Assembly (NCBI GenBank): GCA_903827955.1
Contig: CAIKKJ010000056.1
Location: forward strand, 1 to 40,180
Length of the DNA: 40,180 nucleotides
Reading direction: 5' to 3'
DNA from: an uncultured Verrucomicrobia subdivision 3 bacterium
GTDB lineage: Bacteria > Verrucomicrobiota > Verrucomicrobiia > Limisphaerales > UBA11358
Shown one piece after another: positions 6,943-20,000 of this stretch. The translations under genes and the position numbers were made by a program. Under the pieces are notes generated by a model. It made no database searches, was not told the DNA's origin, and was given only the letters and a program-made list of their open reading frames with translations. Positions within the stretch are counted from its first letter, which is position 1; the number at the start of each line of letters is the position of its first letter.

Positions 6943-7452
6943 ATGAGCGAAATCGCAATCATCAAAACCACCGAAGGCGACCTGACCCTGGAATTCTGGG
7001 ACGATGTCGCGCCCAAGACCGTTGAGAATTTCAAGACGCTCGCGAAAAAGGGCTACTACGACGGCACCTGTTTTCACCGCATCATCAAGGGCTTCATGGT
7101 TCAAGGCGGCGACCCGCTGACCAAGGACGCCAGCAAGGAACATCTGTGGGGCACCGGCGGTCCCGGCTACCAGATCAAGGCCGAGTTCAACGCCCGCTCC
7201 CACCAGCGCGGGGTCATCTCCATGGCGCGCAGCGCAAATCCTGATTCCGCCGGCTCGCAATTTTTCATCTGCGATGGCGATGCGAAGTTTCTCGACCGCC
7301 AATACACCGCGTTTGGCAAACTCATCAAAGGCGAAGACACACTGGCAAAAATTGCCGGCACCTCCGTCGGCGCCAGCGGCTCCGGCGAACCCAGCAAACC
7401 GCTCAAACGCATCGGCGTGGTGAGCGTGACGATTGCCGAAGCGGCGAAGTAA
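6943..7452 (+). CDS. Cytosolic peptidyl-prolyl isomerase (cyclophilin type)
   Basis: A 169-residue cyclophilin, nearly all domain, with FHRIIKGFMVQGGDP and SAGSQFFICDGD at the active site and no signal peptide. The start at 6943 is fixed by an AAGGAAG ribosome-binding sequence at 6928-6934. An upstream in-frame ATG would add 16 residues of unlikely sequence. It resembles the preceding lipoprotein cyclophilin throughout, so the pair is a tandem duplication with one copy retargeted. A strong terminator follows at 7471. Confidence 0.92.
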   Translation: MSEIAIIKTTEGDLTLEFWDDVAPKTVENFKTLAKKGYYDGTCFHRIIKGFMVQGGDPLTKDASKEHLWGTGGPGYQIKAEFNARSHQRGVISMARSANPDSAGSQFFICDGDAKFLDRQYTAFGKLIKGEDTLAKIAGTSVGASGSGEPSKPLKRIGVVSVTIAEAAK

Positions 7453-7470
7453 AAGGCAGGGTCTTTATCC

Positions 7471-7502
7471 AACGGCGCGGAAAATTTCCGCGCCGTTTTT
7501 TT
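7471..7502 (+). terminator. Rho-independent terminator after the cyclophilin pair
   Basis: Near-perfect palindrome 7471-7497 (AACGGCGCGG stem, AT-rich centre, CCGCGCCGTT) followed by seven T. It ends the plus-strand unit 19 bases after the last stop. Confidence 0.9.
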
Positions 7503-7571
7503 ATTAGATGCTCTGGAGCTGTGAGGGGAAAAACAAAAAACATCAACTGCTTGCGGCTTTTAAGCCGGAAG

Positions 7572-7952
7572 TCATTTCATGAAGGGCGCGTTTCGGCAAG
7601 CCTCGAAGCCCCGGATCGTGAGATCCTCAAGCTCCGCAAACAGCCCCGGATCGGCTGATGTGAAATTGAAACACGACTTGCCTTGCATCCGCGCCTTCAG
7701 TTCCTTCGCCACGCTTTTGAGCAAGTCTGGCCGGGCGTAAACCCCCATGTGATGAAAACTCACATAGGCTTTCCCAATCGTCACCCATGCGATCGGGAAT
7801 GGCTGTTTGTGCGTCGGATGTCGTCCGCCTTCCAAACGAAAACAACTCGCCGAATCTTCCGTGACGGCGAGCTTGCCCGCCTGACGCTTGAGAATTTCTC
7901 GCAGCGCGGCGAATACCTCTTGGAAATTTGCGGCCATAGAAAATCGAATCAA
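7572..7952 (-). CDS. Conserved small soluble protein, function unknown
   Basis: A 126-residue protein without signal peptide or membrane helix. The central stretch WVTIGKAYVSFHHMGVYARP, then a charged helix and MQGKSCFNF, is strongly structured and looks like a conserved family. It reminded me of the DUF1801/YdhG-like fold, in which a HxM segment precedes a helix and a Gly-Lys-x-Cys turn, but I am not sure. The start could instead be the Met five codons downstream (7937). It is a single gene, convergent with the cyclophilin terminator. Confidence 0.6.
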   Translation of the reverse strand: MIRFSMAANFQEVFAALREILKRQAGKLAVTEDSASCFRLEGGRHPTHKQPFPIAWVTIGKAYVSFHHMGVYARPDLLKSVAKELKARMQGKSCFNFTSADPGLFAELEDLTIRGFEACRNAPFMK

Positions 7953-8086
7953 TGCCTAACATCTAAGCAGGCAACACATTGTTGCCTAGCTCGATTTTTA
8001 TTGGGCGACTCTATTTCCGACTTTCTTTCTGGTCAAGCAGTGTTTCGGCGCGACAACGCGGGTGCATCCGTGGTAAATATTTCTCC

Positions 8087-8281
8087 GTGGAAAATTCCCA
8101 ACTCGCCCAAGTCCTCGTCGCGCTCGGTTGCCCGGCGGAAAAATCCGCCGACATGGCCGCGCAACTGGACAAACGCGCCCAACAGCTTGCCGCCGAGAAA
8201 AACCGGCCTTACGAAGAAGCGTTGAAACATCTGCTCACGCTGATGAAACAAGGCTGGGCGGCCAAAGAAAAAGGATTTTGA
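8087..8281 (+). CDS. Small helical protein preceding the NUDIX gene
   Basis: A 64-residue protein, with GTG start at 8087 chosen because the earlier part of the frame is not protein-like. It is helical and charged: residues 13-31 (CPAEKSADMAAQLDKRAQQ) and then RPYEEALKHLLTLMKQGWA. It ends one base before the NUDIX ATG, so the two are likely translated together. No function is recognised. A partner or regulator of the NUDIX protein is a guess from position. Confidence 0.6.
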   Translation: MENSQLAQVLVALGCPAEKSADMAAQLDKRAQQLAAEKNRPYEEALKHLLTLMKQGWAAKEKGF

Positions 8282-8282
8282 C

Positions 8283-8840
8283 ATGAACCAGCCCTGGAAA
8301 AAAACCGGCTCCAAACCCGTCGGCGACTTTCGCATCTTCAAGCTGCGCTCCGATTTTTACCTCAACCCGCGCACCGGCAAGGAGCATGATTTCTATGTGC
8401 TCGACACCGTCGGCTGGGTCAACGTTATCGCTCTCACGCCCGCGCGCGAGTTGGTGATGGTGCGGCAGTTCCGTGTCGGTTCCAACACGGTGGAGTTGGA
8501 AATTCCCGGCGGCATGATGGATCCCGGCGAGACCGATCCCGTGGCCACCGCCGTGCGCGAACTGCGCGAGGAAACCGGCTACGCAGGCGAGCACGCCCGT
8601 CTGCTCGGAAAAATCTGGTCCAACCCCGCCATCCTGAACAACCGCACGTTCACCGTGCTGATTGAAAATTGCACGCTCAAGCACGGTGTGGAATTTGACA
8701 GCGGCGAAGATTTGACGACACAACTCGTGCCGGCGGAGGAAATTCCCCAACTCGTTGCCGATGAAAAAATTGGCCACAGCCTCGTCGTCGTAGCGTTGTA
8801 TCATTTTGAACTCTGGCAGCGCGGCTTGAAAAAATGTTGA
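8283..8840 (+). CDS. NUDIX hydrolase, ADP-ribose pyrophosphatase-like
   Basis: A 185-residue NUDIX hydrolase. The Nudix box runs from Gly77 to Tyr100 (GMMDPGETDPVATAVRELRE, then ETGY), with one more residue between Glu83 and Arg92 than the canonical count. The upstream IPGG and RQFR elements are typical of the ADP-ribose/sugar-nucleotide branch, which splits ADP-ribose into AMP and ribose 5-phosphate using Mg2+. The substrate is inferred from this resemblance. It follows the small helical gene with one base between them. Confidence 0.87.
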   Translation: MNQPWKKTGSKPVGDFRIFKLRSDFYLNPRTGKEHDFYVLDTVGWVNVIALTPARELVMVRQFRVGSNTVELEIPGGMMDPGETDPVATAVRELREETGYAGEHARLLGKIWSNPAILNNRTFTVLIENCTLKHGVEFDSGEDLTTQLVPAEEIPQLVADEKIGHSLVVVALYHFELWQRGLKKC

Positions 8841-8917
8841 TGGCCGGAAGCCGGAATGCGATTACACTGACCGACGTTGATTGAACGTCCGCAACGTTCA
8901 CGACGTCAAAACCTGTC

Positions 8918-9253
8918 ATGAAAACCATCGCGCAAAAAAAATTCTGCCTGCTTGGCGTGGCGCTCCTGTTCGGCTTGCTGGCTGTGGGTGCAAGCGCAGC
9001 CGAAAAAGATTCAAAGGATTCGCCAGCGAAAACGGGTGTCGATCACGGAATCAAGATCGCCAGCCACGCCGGAGCGAAGGTGGACAAGCTGGCAACGTTG
9101 CTTACACAACATGCCAAAAGTGCGATGGGAAAAGCCGAGCACGCCGTGTCGCACGTCGCCAAGCGCGCGGAGCAGGTCGGGCACAAGGCCGAGGTGACCG
9201 CCAAAAAAACGGTGCACAAGGTCGGCGAAAAAATTGAGAAACTTACCGAGTGA
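8918..9253 (+). CDS. Secreted Ala/Lys-rich helical protein
   Basis: A 111-residue protein with a signal peptide (about 1-28, cleavage near ASA-AE) and a mature part of low complexity, rich in Lys, Ala, His and Val (AGAKVDKLATLLTQHAKSA, then repeating HxVAxKAE-like units). It should form a long amphipathic basic helix in the envelope. No enzyme motif is seen. The downstream NifU-like gene starts 4 bases after its stop, but the two products are predicted in different compartments. Confidence 0.62.
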   Translation: MKTIAQKKFCLLGVALLFGLLAVGASAAEKDSKDSPAKTGVDHGIKIASHAGAKVDKLATLLTQHAKSAMGKAEHAVSHVAKRAEQVGHKAEVTAKKTVHKVGEKIEKLTE

Positions 9254-9257
9254 ACGC

Positions 9258-9734
9258 ATGAACGAAGATTTGCAAAAACGCATCCAGGCCGCGCTCGCCA
9301 ATCCGCAGAACATGGGCGAGATGACCGGCGCGGATTCCATCGGCACGGTCGGCAACGCGGATTGCGGCGAGATGTTGCGACTGTGGGTGAAGTTCAAAAA
9401 CGACAATGGCCGCAAAGTGATTGACCGTGCGTCATTCCAATCTTTCGGCTGCGAGACGGCGATTGCCGTGGCGAGCTTGGCAACGGAATTGATCCGCGGC
9501 AAAACGGCGGAAGAGGCGCTTGCATTGAAGACGGAGGAACTCGCCGGCGAACTCGGCCCGCTGCCACCGATGAAAATTCATTGCGCGCAGCTCGTTGAAG
9601 GCGCATTGCGTTCTGCGCTCGCGCCGGAAAAAGTGGAGGTCAAACCCGTCGCGCCGGTGAACGCGCCGACGTTGCTCGACAGTTTTTCCAAACCAAAAGA
9701 AGGCGGCGTGAAGCTGACGTTTTTAGATGATTAG
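9258..9734 (+). CDS. NifU/IscU-like Fe-S cluster scaffold protein
   Basis: A 158-residue protein of the NifU N-terminal/IscU family, which builds and hands over Fe-S clusters. The three cluster cysteines are in place: Cys36 in GNADCGEML, Cys64 in SFGCETAIAVAS and Cys109 in MKIHCAQLVEGAL. The residue two after the first Cys, usually Asp (CGD), is Glu here. A C-terminal tail of about 40 residues extends beyond the usual end. The start at 9258 is preferred over one eight codons upstream because it opens the family domain directly. No cysteine desulfurase or other isc/suf gene is next to it. Confidence 0.82.
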   Translation: MNEDLQKRIQAALANPQNMGEMTGADSIGTVGNADCGEMLRLWVKFKNDNGRKVIDRASFQSFGCETAIAVASLATELIRGKTAEEALALKTEELAGELGPLPPMKIHCAQLVEGALRSALAPEKVEVKPVAPVNAPTLLDSFSKPKEGGVKLTFLDD

Positions 9735-9754
9735 AAAACCAGTATTTTTGTTGG

Positions 9755-10330
9755 ATGAAAACCTGGAAGAAAAGACTGTTGGTATTTGTTGCTATGCTTT
9801 TCTGTCTTGGAATTTTTTCTTACATCTCAAAAAACTTTTGGTTTGAACAGTTCCAAATTTACTCGCTGGGAAAGATAGAAGTTGCAGCTCAAAATTTTCA
9901 AAATTTGCCGGAAGACATTGATGCGGTGGAAATCTTCATGCTTTCAGATAGACGAGATCCAAAAGACACAAATGGATTCGCAGGTGATTTTGAGCCCATT
10001 GGGACAAAAGAGCACAAGGCGATAACTGGAGCAGATGCGAAGGAAATTGTTTCTCTTTGGGGGCAATTCCTAATTGGCCGGGAATTTCAAGCAATGTGTT
10101 TTGAGCCGGTATACGGACTTCAGTTCAAACGAAAGGGTGAGATTTATTTTCAGACTTCAGTTTGCTGGGAGTGTTCTGGATATACGATACCAGTTTCATT
10201 TCTGGGAACCGTCCACACGGTTGAATATGGATTTGATTCCAAGAGCCAAGGTGCGCAAAAGCTTTTTGAAAGACTTCAGCGTTTACTCCCATTGCCGCAG
10301 AAATCAGAGCCTAAGAAAGCCCAGATATAA
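9755..10330 (+). CDS. Membrane-anchored protein of unknown function
   Basis: A 191-residue protein with an N-terminal basic start and one hydrophobic helix (about 8-25, LLVFVAMLFCLGIFSY), then a soluble domain outside the inner membrane or a signal-anchored one. The domain has a Cys pair (CWEC) and aromatic strands (FEPVYGLQFKRKGEIYFQ). The gene is clearly richer in A+T than its neighbours, which suggests later arrival. It converges with rnc. I do not recognise the family. Confidence 0.6.
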   Translation: MKTWKKRLLVFVAMLFCLGIFSYISKNFWFEQFQIYSLGKIEVAAQNFQNLPEDIDAVEIFMLSDRRDPKDTNGFAGDFEPIGTKEHKAITGADAKEIVSLWGQFLIGREFQAMCFEPVYGLQFKRKGEIYFQTSVCWECSGYTIPVSFLGTVHTVEYGFDSKSQGAQKLFERLQRLLPLPQKSEPKKAQI

Positions 10331-10356
10331 CAGACATAAATATCTGCTGGTGAAAT

Positions 10357-11049
10357 TTACAATTCTTCCCGCAATTTTTTCAACGCTGCCAGCGCGGCAT
10401 CGCTTTCGGCGGCGCGTTTACTTTTGCCGGTGCCGCGCGCGAGTTCCACGCCCTCGTGCAACACGGCGCAGACGAAGCTGCGGTCGTGATCCGGGCCTTC
10501 CGCAGAAATCGTTTCATAGACCGGCGCGGTCGGTGACTTCGCCTGCAACAATTCCTGCAATTCGCCCTTCGGATTTTCGATGGCTGCCGGTGCGACCAGT
10601 TCGGAAAAATCAGCGGCAAATTCGCGTAAAATAAATTCCCGTGCCGCCGTCAGTCCGCCATCCAGATAAATTGCGCCCAGCACTGCCTCGAAGGTATCGG
10701 TCAACGCGGACGCGCGTTCGCGGCCGCCGGTGTTTTCCTCGCCCCGGCTTAAAATCAGATGCGCACCGAGGCCGAGGGAACGGCCGTGCATGGCCAGCGA
10801 ACCGCTATTCGCAAGCTTGGCGCGCGATTTGGTGAGCTGGCCTTCATCGGCGTCAGGAAATTTTTCGTAAAGCGCCTGCGAAAGAATGATTTCCAAAATG
10901 GAGTCACCAAGAAATTCCAGGCGCTGGTTGTGCGGGATGGGGGCGTTGGCATCGTGCGCGACGGACGGATGCGTGAGCGCGAGGCGCAAAAGATTCTCGT
11001 CACGGAACGGGTGGCCGAGACGTTGCTGGAGTTCGGCGAGCGTGGACAC
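10357..11049 (-). CDS. rnc: Ribonuclease III
   Basis: A 230-residue double-strand-specific RNase that processes rRNA precursors and structured mRNAs. The signature NQRLEFLGDSIL (41-52) gives the catalytic Glu45 and Asp49. DTFEAVLGAIYLDGG (118-132) gives Asp118 and Glu121. A double-stranded RNA-binding domain fills residues 158-230 (NPKGELQELLQA, then an RGTGKSKRAAESDAA helix). It starts 6 bases after the zinc-ribbon gene upstream, so the two share a transcript. Confidence 0.95.
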   Translation of the reverse strand: MSTLAELQQRLGHPFRDENLLRLALTHPSVAHDANAPIPHNQRLEFLGDSILEIILSQALYEKFPDADEGQLTKSRAKLANSGSLAMHGRSLGLGAHLILSRGEENTGGRERASALTDTFEAVLGAIYLDGGLTAAREFILREFAADFSELVAPAAIENPKGELQELLQAKSPTAPVYETISAEGPDHDRSFVCAVLHEGVELARGTGKSKRAAESDAALAALKKLREEL

Positions 11050-11055
11050 GGAAAA

Positions 11056-11667
11056 TTATATTGCCGCAGTTTTTTCGGTGGTGGTTTCCACCGTCGGGTT
11101 GGCTTCAACGGCCGCCGGTTTCGCCGCTGGCTCAGAAATTTCCACGGCGGCGGCGGCGGGCGGATTCAACCCGTGTTCGAGGAGTTGCGCGACGTCGTGC
11201 TGGACTTGTTCAAGCTGGTTGAGATGCAGGCCGGGGTCGGCAATGGTGAAGATGTCGCCGGTCTTGGGCTGTTCGTAAATGAAAATCCGCTGGCCGTCGC
11301 GTTTGATTTGCTCCTTGATTTTGAGGATGCGCTTGCGTTCGAGCATCACGGCGAGAATGTAGGCGGCGGGCGCGTAACGCGGATCGTTTTGCTCGATGAC
11401 TTTGCGCAAGACGGTTTCGGCGGTTTCCTTCTGGATGGCTTCGACCGGCTGGGCGGGCGGTGCTTCGTAAACGCCGTTCCAATGCGAGATAAAACCGGTG
11501 CGTTCGCGGACGTCGCCGGTTTTTTTTGCACAAGGTTCGCAGATGTCCGAGCGGCGCAGTTCCTTGCCTTCGTCAAACAGGACGGTGCGATACGGCTGCT
11601 GGTCGGCAAACGGCTGGGTGCACGCCTCGCAAGCGTGGGCGCGGGACTGGATGTTCCACTCGTTCAT
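11056..11667 (-). CDS. Zinc-ribbon protein co-transcribed with rnc, function unknown
   Basis: A 203-residue protein with two CxxC pairs (Cys13/Cys16 and Cys43/Cys46) forming a probable zinc ribbon. A helical middle follows (about 75-150, RYAPAAYILAVMLERKRILK), then an Ala/Pro/Glu-rich tail. No signal peptide is present. The 6-base gap to rnc implies a joint transcript and perhaps a role around RNA, but no enzyme motif is visible. Confidence 0.68.
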   Translation of the reverse strand: MNEWNIQSRAHACEACTQPFADQQPYRTVLFDEGKELRRSDICEPCAKKTGDVRERTGFISHWNGVYEAPPAQPVEAIQKETAETVLRKVIEQNDPRYAPAAYILAVMLERKRILKIKEQIKRDGQRIFIYEQPKTGDIFTIADPGLHLNQLEQVQHDVAQLLEHGLNPPAAAAVEISEPAAKPAAVEANPTVETTTEKTAAI

Positions 11668-11738
11668 GGGCGCGGGGATTTAAGCACGATTAGCACACTT
11701 GGACACGAAGAAAATTTCCCCGACACGAAAAATTTCGT

Positions 11739-15719
<3,981 letters not shown>

Positions 15720-15801
15720 CTGATTAATGCACTAATGTCGGCTAATTGGTGCAAAACTCAAGCCGCAATTGAGGGAGCTGTTGAAAAACCCATTGTAAAA
15801 T

Positions 15802-15849
15802 ATGGAGCCAGCGAGTGGGATTGAACCACCGACCTACGGTTTACGAAAC
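15802..15849. repeat. Left attachment repeat (tRNA-Thr 3' half remnant)
   Basis: These 48 bases are identical to 29581-29628. They cover the 3' CCA end, T arm, variable loop and anticodon loop of tRNA-Thr, read on the minus strand. Identity stops at the 5' anticodon stem. There is no 5' half here, so it is not a gene. Confidence 0.95.
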
Positions 15850-16054
15850 TGATTTTTATAATCTGCTAATAGTGCGCCTATTTCACATCGCCAAAACAAA
15901 GTATATGAATCGCCTTTGTTTACCGCACTGGAGTAATTTTAATTTCATTAGCCACGCTGAATTGATTTCAGGTCAATTTTTTATACGACCCGCCAGAATT
16001 ATTATATCGCCCCCTCGGCTGGCAGAACGTGACGGAAGATTATAGAAAGCCCCC
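15850..16054. other. Left end of the island, noncoding
   Basis: AT-rich, about 205 bases between the left attachment repeat and the serine recombinase stop. No gene is visible. It may contain recombinase binding sites. Confidence 0.4.
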
Positions 16055-16651
16055 TCAGTTATTTTGCAACTTCGTAATTTTGCACACACTGCTAATTGGC
16101 AAATTCAATTCCCGACTGATTTCACGGAGCTTCATGCCCTGACCCCGAAGTGCCAGCACTTCGTCACGGTGCTTGTGAAGTGTGGCAGGACGGCCAAGGC
16201 GAACACCACGAGCACGAGCAGCATTCAAACCGGCATTCACACGGTCTTTAATTAAATTTCGCTCAAATTCACAGACTGCTTTGAGCACGTCTAGTTGAAG
16301 CTTGGAAGCTGGATTGTTGCCGGTGGTGTCTATGCCCTGCGAGGTGCAAATCAAAGGAACACCAAGGTTGCTCATTTCGTCCACGAGCAAGCACAGGTGC
16401 GTCAGGCTACGGCCAATGCGGTCTAGCTTGTAGGCCACGACTCGCTCCACCTTGCCGCTGCGCATTTCCTTCACCATGCGGTCTAGGGCAGGGCGTGAAG
16501 CTTTGCCACCCGAAACCTTGTCGGTATAGACCTCACAGTTCGTCCAGCCACGCATCTGGCAGTATCTTTCGACTTCAAGAAGCTGGCTGTCGGTGGTTTG
16601 CTTACCAGAAGCGAGTGAAATGCGAAGGTAGAGAGCCGTGATTTTTTCCAT
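16055..16651 (-). CDS. Serine recombinase (resolvase/invertase family)
   Basis: A 198-residue small serine recombinase. The catalytic domain (about 4-140) has the YLRIS motif with nucleophile Ser12, and conserved Arg residues in YKLDRIGRSLTHL. A long helix with EFERNLIKDRVNAGL follows, then a C-terminal helix-turn-helix (about 160-195, HRDEVLALRGQGMKLREISR) for site binding. Such enzymes resolve or invert DNA between paired sites. No obvious target pair was found. It reads leftward near the left end of the island, apart from the tyrosine integrase. Confidence 0.9.
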   Translation of the reverse strand: MEKITALYLRISLASGKQTTDSQLLEVERYCQMRGWTNCEVYTDKVSGGKASRPALDRMVKEMRSGKVERVVAYKLDRIGRSLTHLCLLVDEMSNLGVPLICTSQGIDTTGNNPASKLQLDVLKAVCEFERNLIKDRVNAGLNAARARGVRLGRPATLHKHRDEVLALRGQGMKLREISRELNLPISSVCKITKLQNN

Positions 16652-16787
16652 AAATCAAATGTATCTTAAAATCCCGGAAAAGCGAGAATAACCCAGGAAA
16701 TACAAGGGTTTTATGAGGGTCAAAAGGGGGAGGATTTAGAAAACCCTGTTTCTGCTGACTCCACGTCTAATGGAGTGATTCACCAAG

Positions 16788-17006
16788 CTATTTTTCGGCT
16801 CTATACACCAGCGGTGTTCCCTCAGACTCCAACCGATATACGCAAGCGGCTGAATATGCGACTTCATCTCCGGTTGGCGCTTCCAGCTTACATTGCAAAC
16901 GCTTAGGGTGTGGCTTGTCCACCCAAAGTATTTGTCCGTCCAAAATACCGCCTTCAAATTTGGCCTGTATTCCACACACTTCTGTTTTTTGCTTGGAGTA
17001 ACTCAT
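16788..17006 (-). CDS. Small protein downstream of hsdR, unknown
   Basis: A 72-residue soluble protein (KFEGGILDGQILWVDKPHPK, then a CKLEAP strand and AAYSAACVYRLE-like end). It follows hsdR by 25 bases on the same strand and may be the last gene of the restriction operon. Coding is plausible from its balanced, protein-like composition, but no family is recognised and no clear ribosome-binding site is seen. Confidence 0.45.
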   Translation of the reverse strand: MSYSKQKTEVCGIQAKFEGGILDGQILWVDKPHPKRLQCKLEAPTGDEVAYSAACVYRLESEGTPLVYRAEK

Positions 17007-17031
17007 GTTTTATTAGTTTTGGTTTTTAAGT

Positions 17032-20000
17032 TTAATTATTCATCCCGCTGTAAACACCTTCGCCGCTCTGCGGATAGCTCTCGTAAATGTGCTCGAAAAT
17101 AACGGCACACTTTTGTTCGTAAAGCTCCGGTGAATACGCCCGTGGCAATCCAACATCCAGCACGTCTTTGATGGTGTCACGAACCTTGGCCTGTGATGAC
17201 TGACGCTTGCGCCAATCCAGCACGAGCAATCCCTTGAGCTTCGTGAGCAGTTGCTTGGCGACTTTTTTTATTTCGGCACGTTCTTCCGTCGTCAGTTCTG
17301 GGGCTGGTCTGGTTAAGATGTCCAGAATTACCAACTCCTCTTCCGACAGATGTTCACGCACATGGCGACTTTCTTCCTGACTCAGCTCCCGCAGGAAATC
17401 CAACAAGTCATCAATGTTCTTACCGCCGGAATTATATTCCTCAATCAACTCCTCGAATTTTTTCCCAAGGTCAGTGCGAGTGCGGTTCAAGCTAATCAGT
17501 CGTTCCAACTGCGCTCGTATCGCTGCCTTCAACACTTCGAGGTCAGTGTTCTGGTGCTTGGCTTTCTTCAATCGCTTGGCCAATGCTTCAAAATCTATCT
17601 GCGACAAATCAATCTTGGCTGTGGTCTTGTCATGGATGGCCACGCCTTCAACCGCATCGTCCAACACCTTGTTGATGCTGCCCATGACTACCGAGATGTC
17701 CACGGGGTTGGGATTTATCTTGGTGCGAATGGCATCGCCAATCGTCGTCAGGCAAGCCACCACGCCGTAAAATTCCAACGATGCAGGGTCAGGTTTAACG
17801 GCACGGTAAAGCGTGTTCACCAATCGCTCGTGACCAAAGAAATCCCGCCGCATCTGGTCAGGCGCAATCAACGCATCCACGGCATCACCCACAAGCTGCA
17901 ATCGCTCCATGCCAACAGGTGACTTTTCGATGTCTGCCAACACTACGTCACGATTCGCACAGAACGCCGTCGCATCCTTCACGGCTTTGCGCAAATCAGC
18001 AATCAGCTTCGCCTTGTCTTTGACGGGATTGCCTCCATCACCACCTTTGCCGTAAATCGCCAATGCTTTTTCGAGCGATGCGAACACGTTGGCATAATCC
18101 ACAATCATGCCGCTGTGCTTGCCGGGGTAAACTCGGTTCGCACGGGCGATGGTCTGCATCAGCGTGTGGTTGCGCATCGGCTTGTCCAGATAGACCGTGC
18201 TGCAACTCGGTGCATCGAATCCCGTCAGCCACATGGCGCACACGAACACGATGCGAAGATTATCCTTCGGGTCTTTGAACTTCTCGTCCAACGGCGGTTG
18301 CGAATCGTTAATCCGCTTGCGGTGAGGAACGATGTCCAGCCCCAGCTTGGCCATCTGCTCAATCTCGTTCTGACTGGATGACACGATCAACGCCATGTCC
18401 GTGGTGTTAATGACGTTCAACCGATCCAGCAATTCATTCTCGGTGGACTTGGGCATGGCAGGGCCACGCAATGCAGTTTGCACCCGCTGTTTTTCCAAAT
18501 CCAAATACTTCCGAACCTTGTCGTGCATCCGCAGTGCCGTCGCCTTATCAATGCTCACTACCATTGCCTTGCCTTGAAATCCACGTCCAAGGAAATGACG
18601 CACGATGTCTTTGGCAACCGTCTCCAAACGGTCATCACGAGTGAGGATGTGATACTGCTTACCCAACTCACGTTCCAACTTGGCTTCTTGGTCTTCATCC
18701 AAACCCGCTGCATCAATCACATCATAGATGTCATCGTTTAGGTCAGGATTCACCAATTGCAATTCGGGTGTGCGGTTCTCGTAGAACAACGGCACGGTGG
18801 CACCGTCTTCCACGGACTGCTGAAAGTCATACACGCTGACGTAATCACCAAAAACTTCCTTGGTGCGCTCTTCACCCGCAATCAACGGTGTGCCGGTGAA
18901 GGCAAGGAACAAGGCTCTGGGCAAAGCAGACCGCATGTTCACAGCCATCGTGTCATACTGACTGCGATGAGCTTCATCCGTCAGCACAATCACGTCGCTC
19001 TGGTCACACAACACTTCCGGCGTTTGAAATTTATGGATGAGCGTGAAGACGTAGCGATGATTGCCCCGCAGCAAATCCCGCAGATGAGCACCGCTTTCGG
19101 CGTGATTGTCCACGTCGTCTTTACACGCACCAACGGCGGCGAAGGTCTTGGCAATCTGCTCATCCAGTTCCACCCGATCCGTCACCACCACAAATTTCCA
19201 ATCACCCACGAGTTTGCGCAGAACTTTTTGCGCAAAGAACACCATCGAAAAACTTTTGCCGCTGCCTTGCGTTTGCCAGAACACACCGCCACGACCATGA
19301 CCCATCTGCCGTGCCTTGAGCATGGAAGCAATGGCATTGTTCACGCCCAGGAACTGATGGTTCTGTCCGATGATTTTTATCAACCCTGCCTTGTGCTCGG
19401 AGAACAACGTGAAGTTTTCCACCAAGTCCAACAATCGGTTTTTATCGCAAGTGCCACGCAGAATTACGTCCAGCGAAACCCGCCGTGGCTCGTTCTCATG
19501 TTCAATGCGCTTCCATTCAAAGAACCGTTCCCAATCGGCGGTGAGTGAACCCACCCGACTATCTGTGCCGTTGCTGGCGATGAGCAATGCGTTGTAAACG
19601 AACAGTTGCGGGATGTCTGACTTGTAGCACTTGAGGTTGTCGTCAAAGGCGGAGCGAGCCGGAACACCGGGCTTTTTGAGTTCAATCACCACCAAGGGCA
19701 GACCATTGACGAAGGCCACGAGGTCAGGCCGACGGGTGTATAGTGCGCCGGTGATGCTGAGTTGGCTGACGAGGAGGAAATCATTATTGGCGGGATTTTC
19801 CCAATCCATTACCTGTAAACGTTCGGTTTTTTGACCACCGTTGATTTTATCCGGCACCGACACTTTGATGCCGTCCTTGAGGTGCTGATAAATCTGACTG
19901 TTAGCCGACACCAGACTCATTGCACCACGGTCACGGGTCAATTCATCCACGGCGGCATCAATGGCATCGGTTGGCAGCGATGGATTTAATTTTACCAACG

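Noticed and set aside
6154-7302. 382-codon minus-strand frame across the two cyclophilins
   Set aside because: Antisense shadow caused by high-GC third positions. Both cyclophilins on the plus strand are fully motif-supported.
15815-16045. 76-codon frame starting in the left attachment repeat
   Set aside because: It begins inside tRNA sequence and continues through AT-rich noncoding DNA. No family resemblance.
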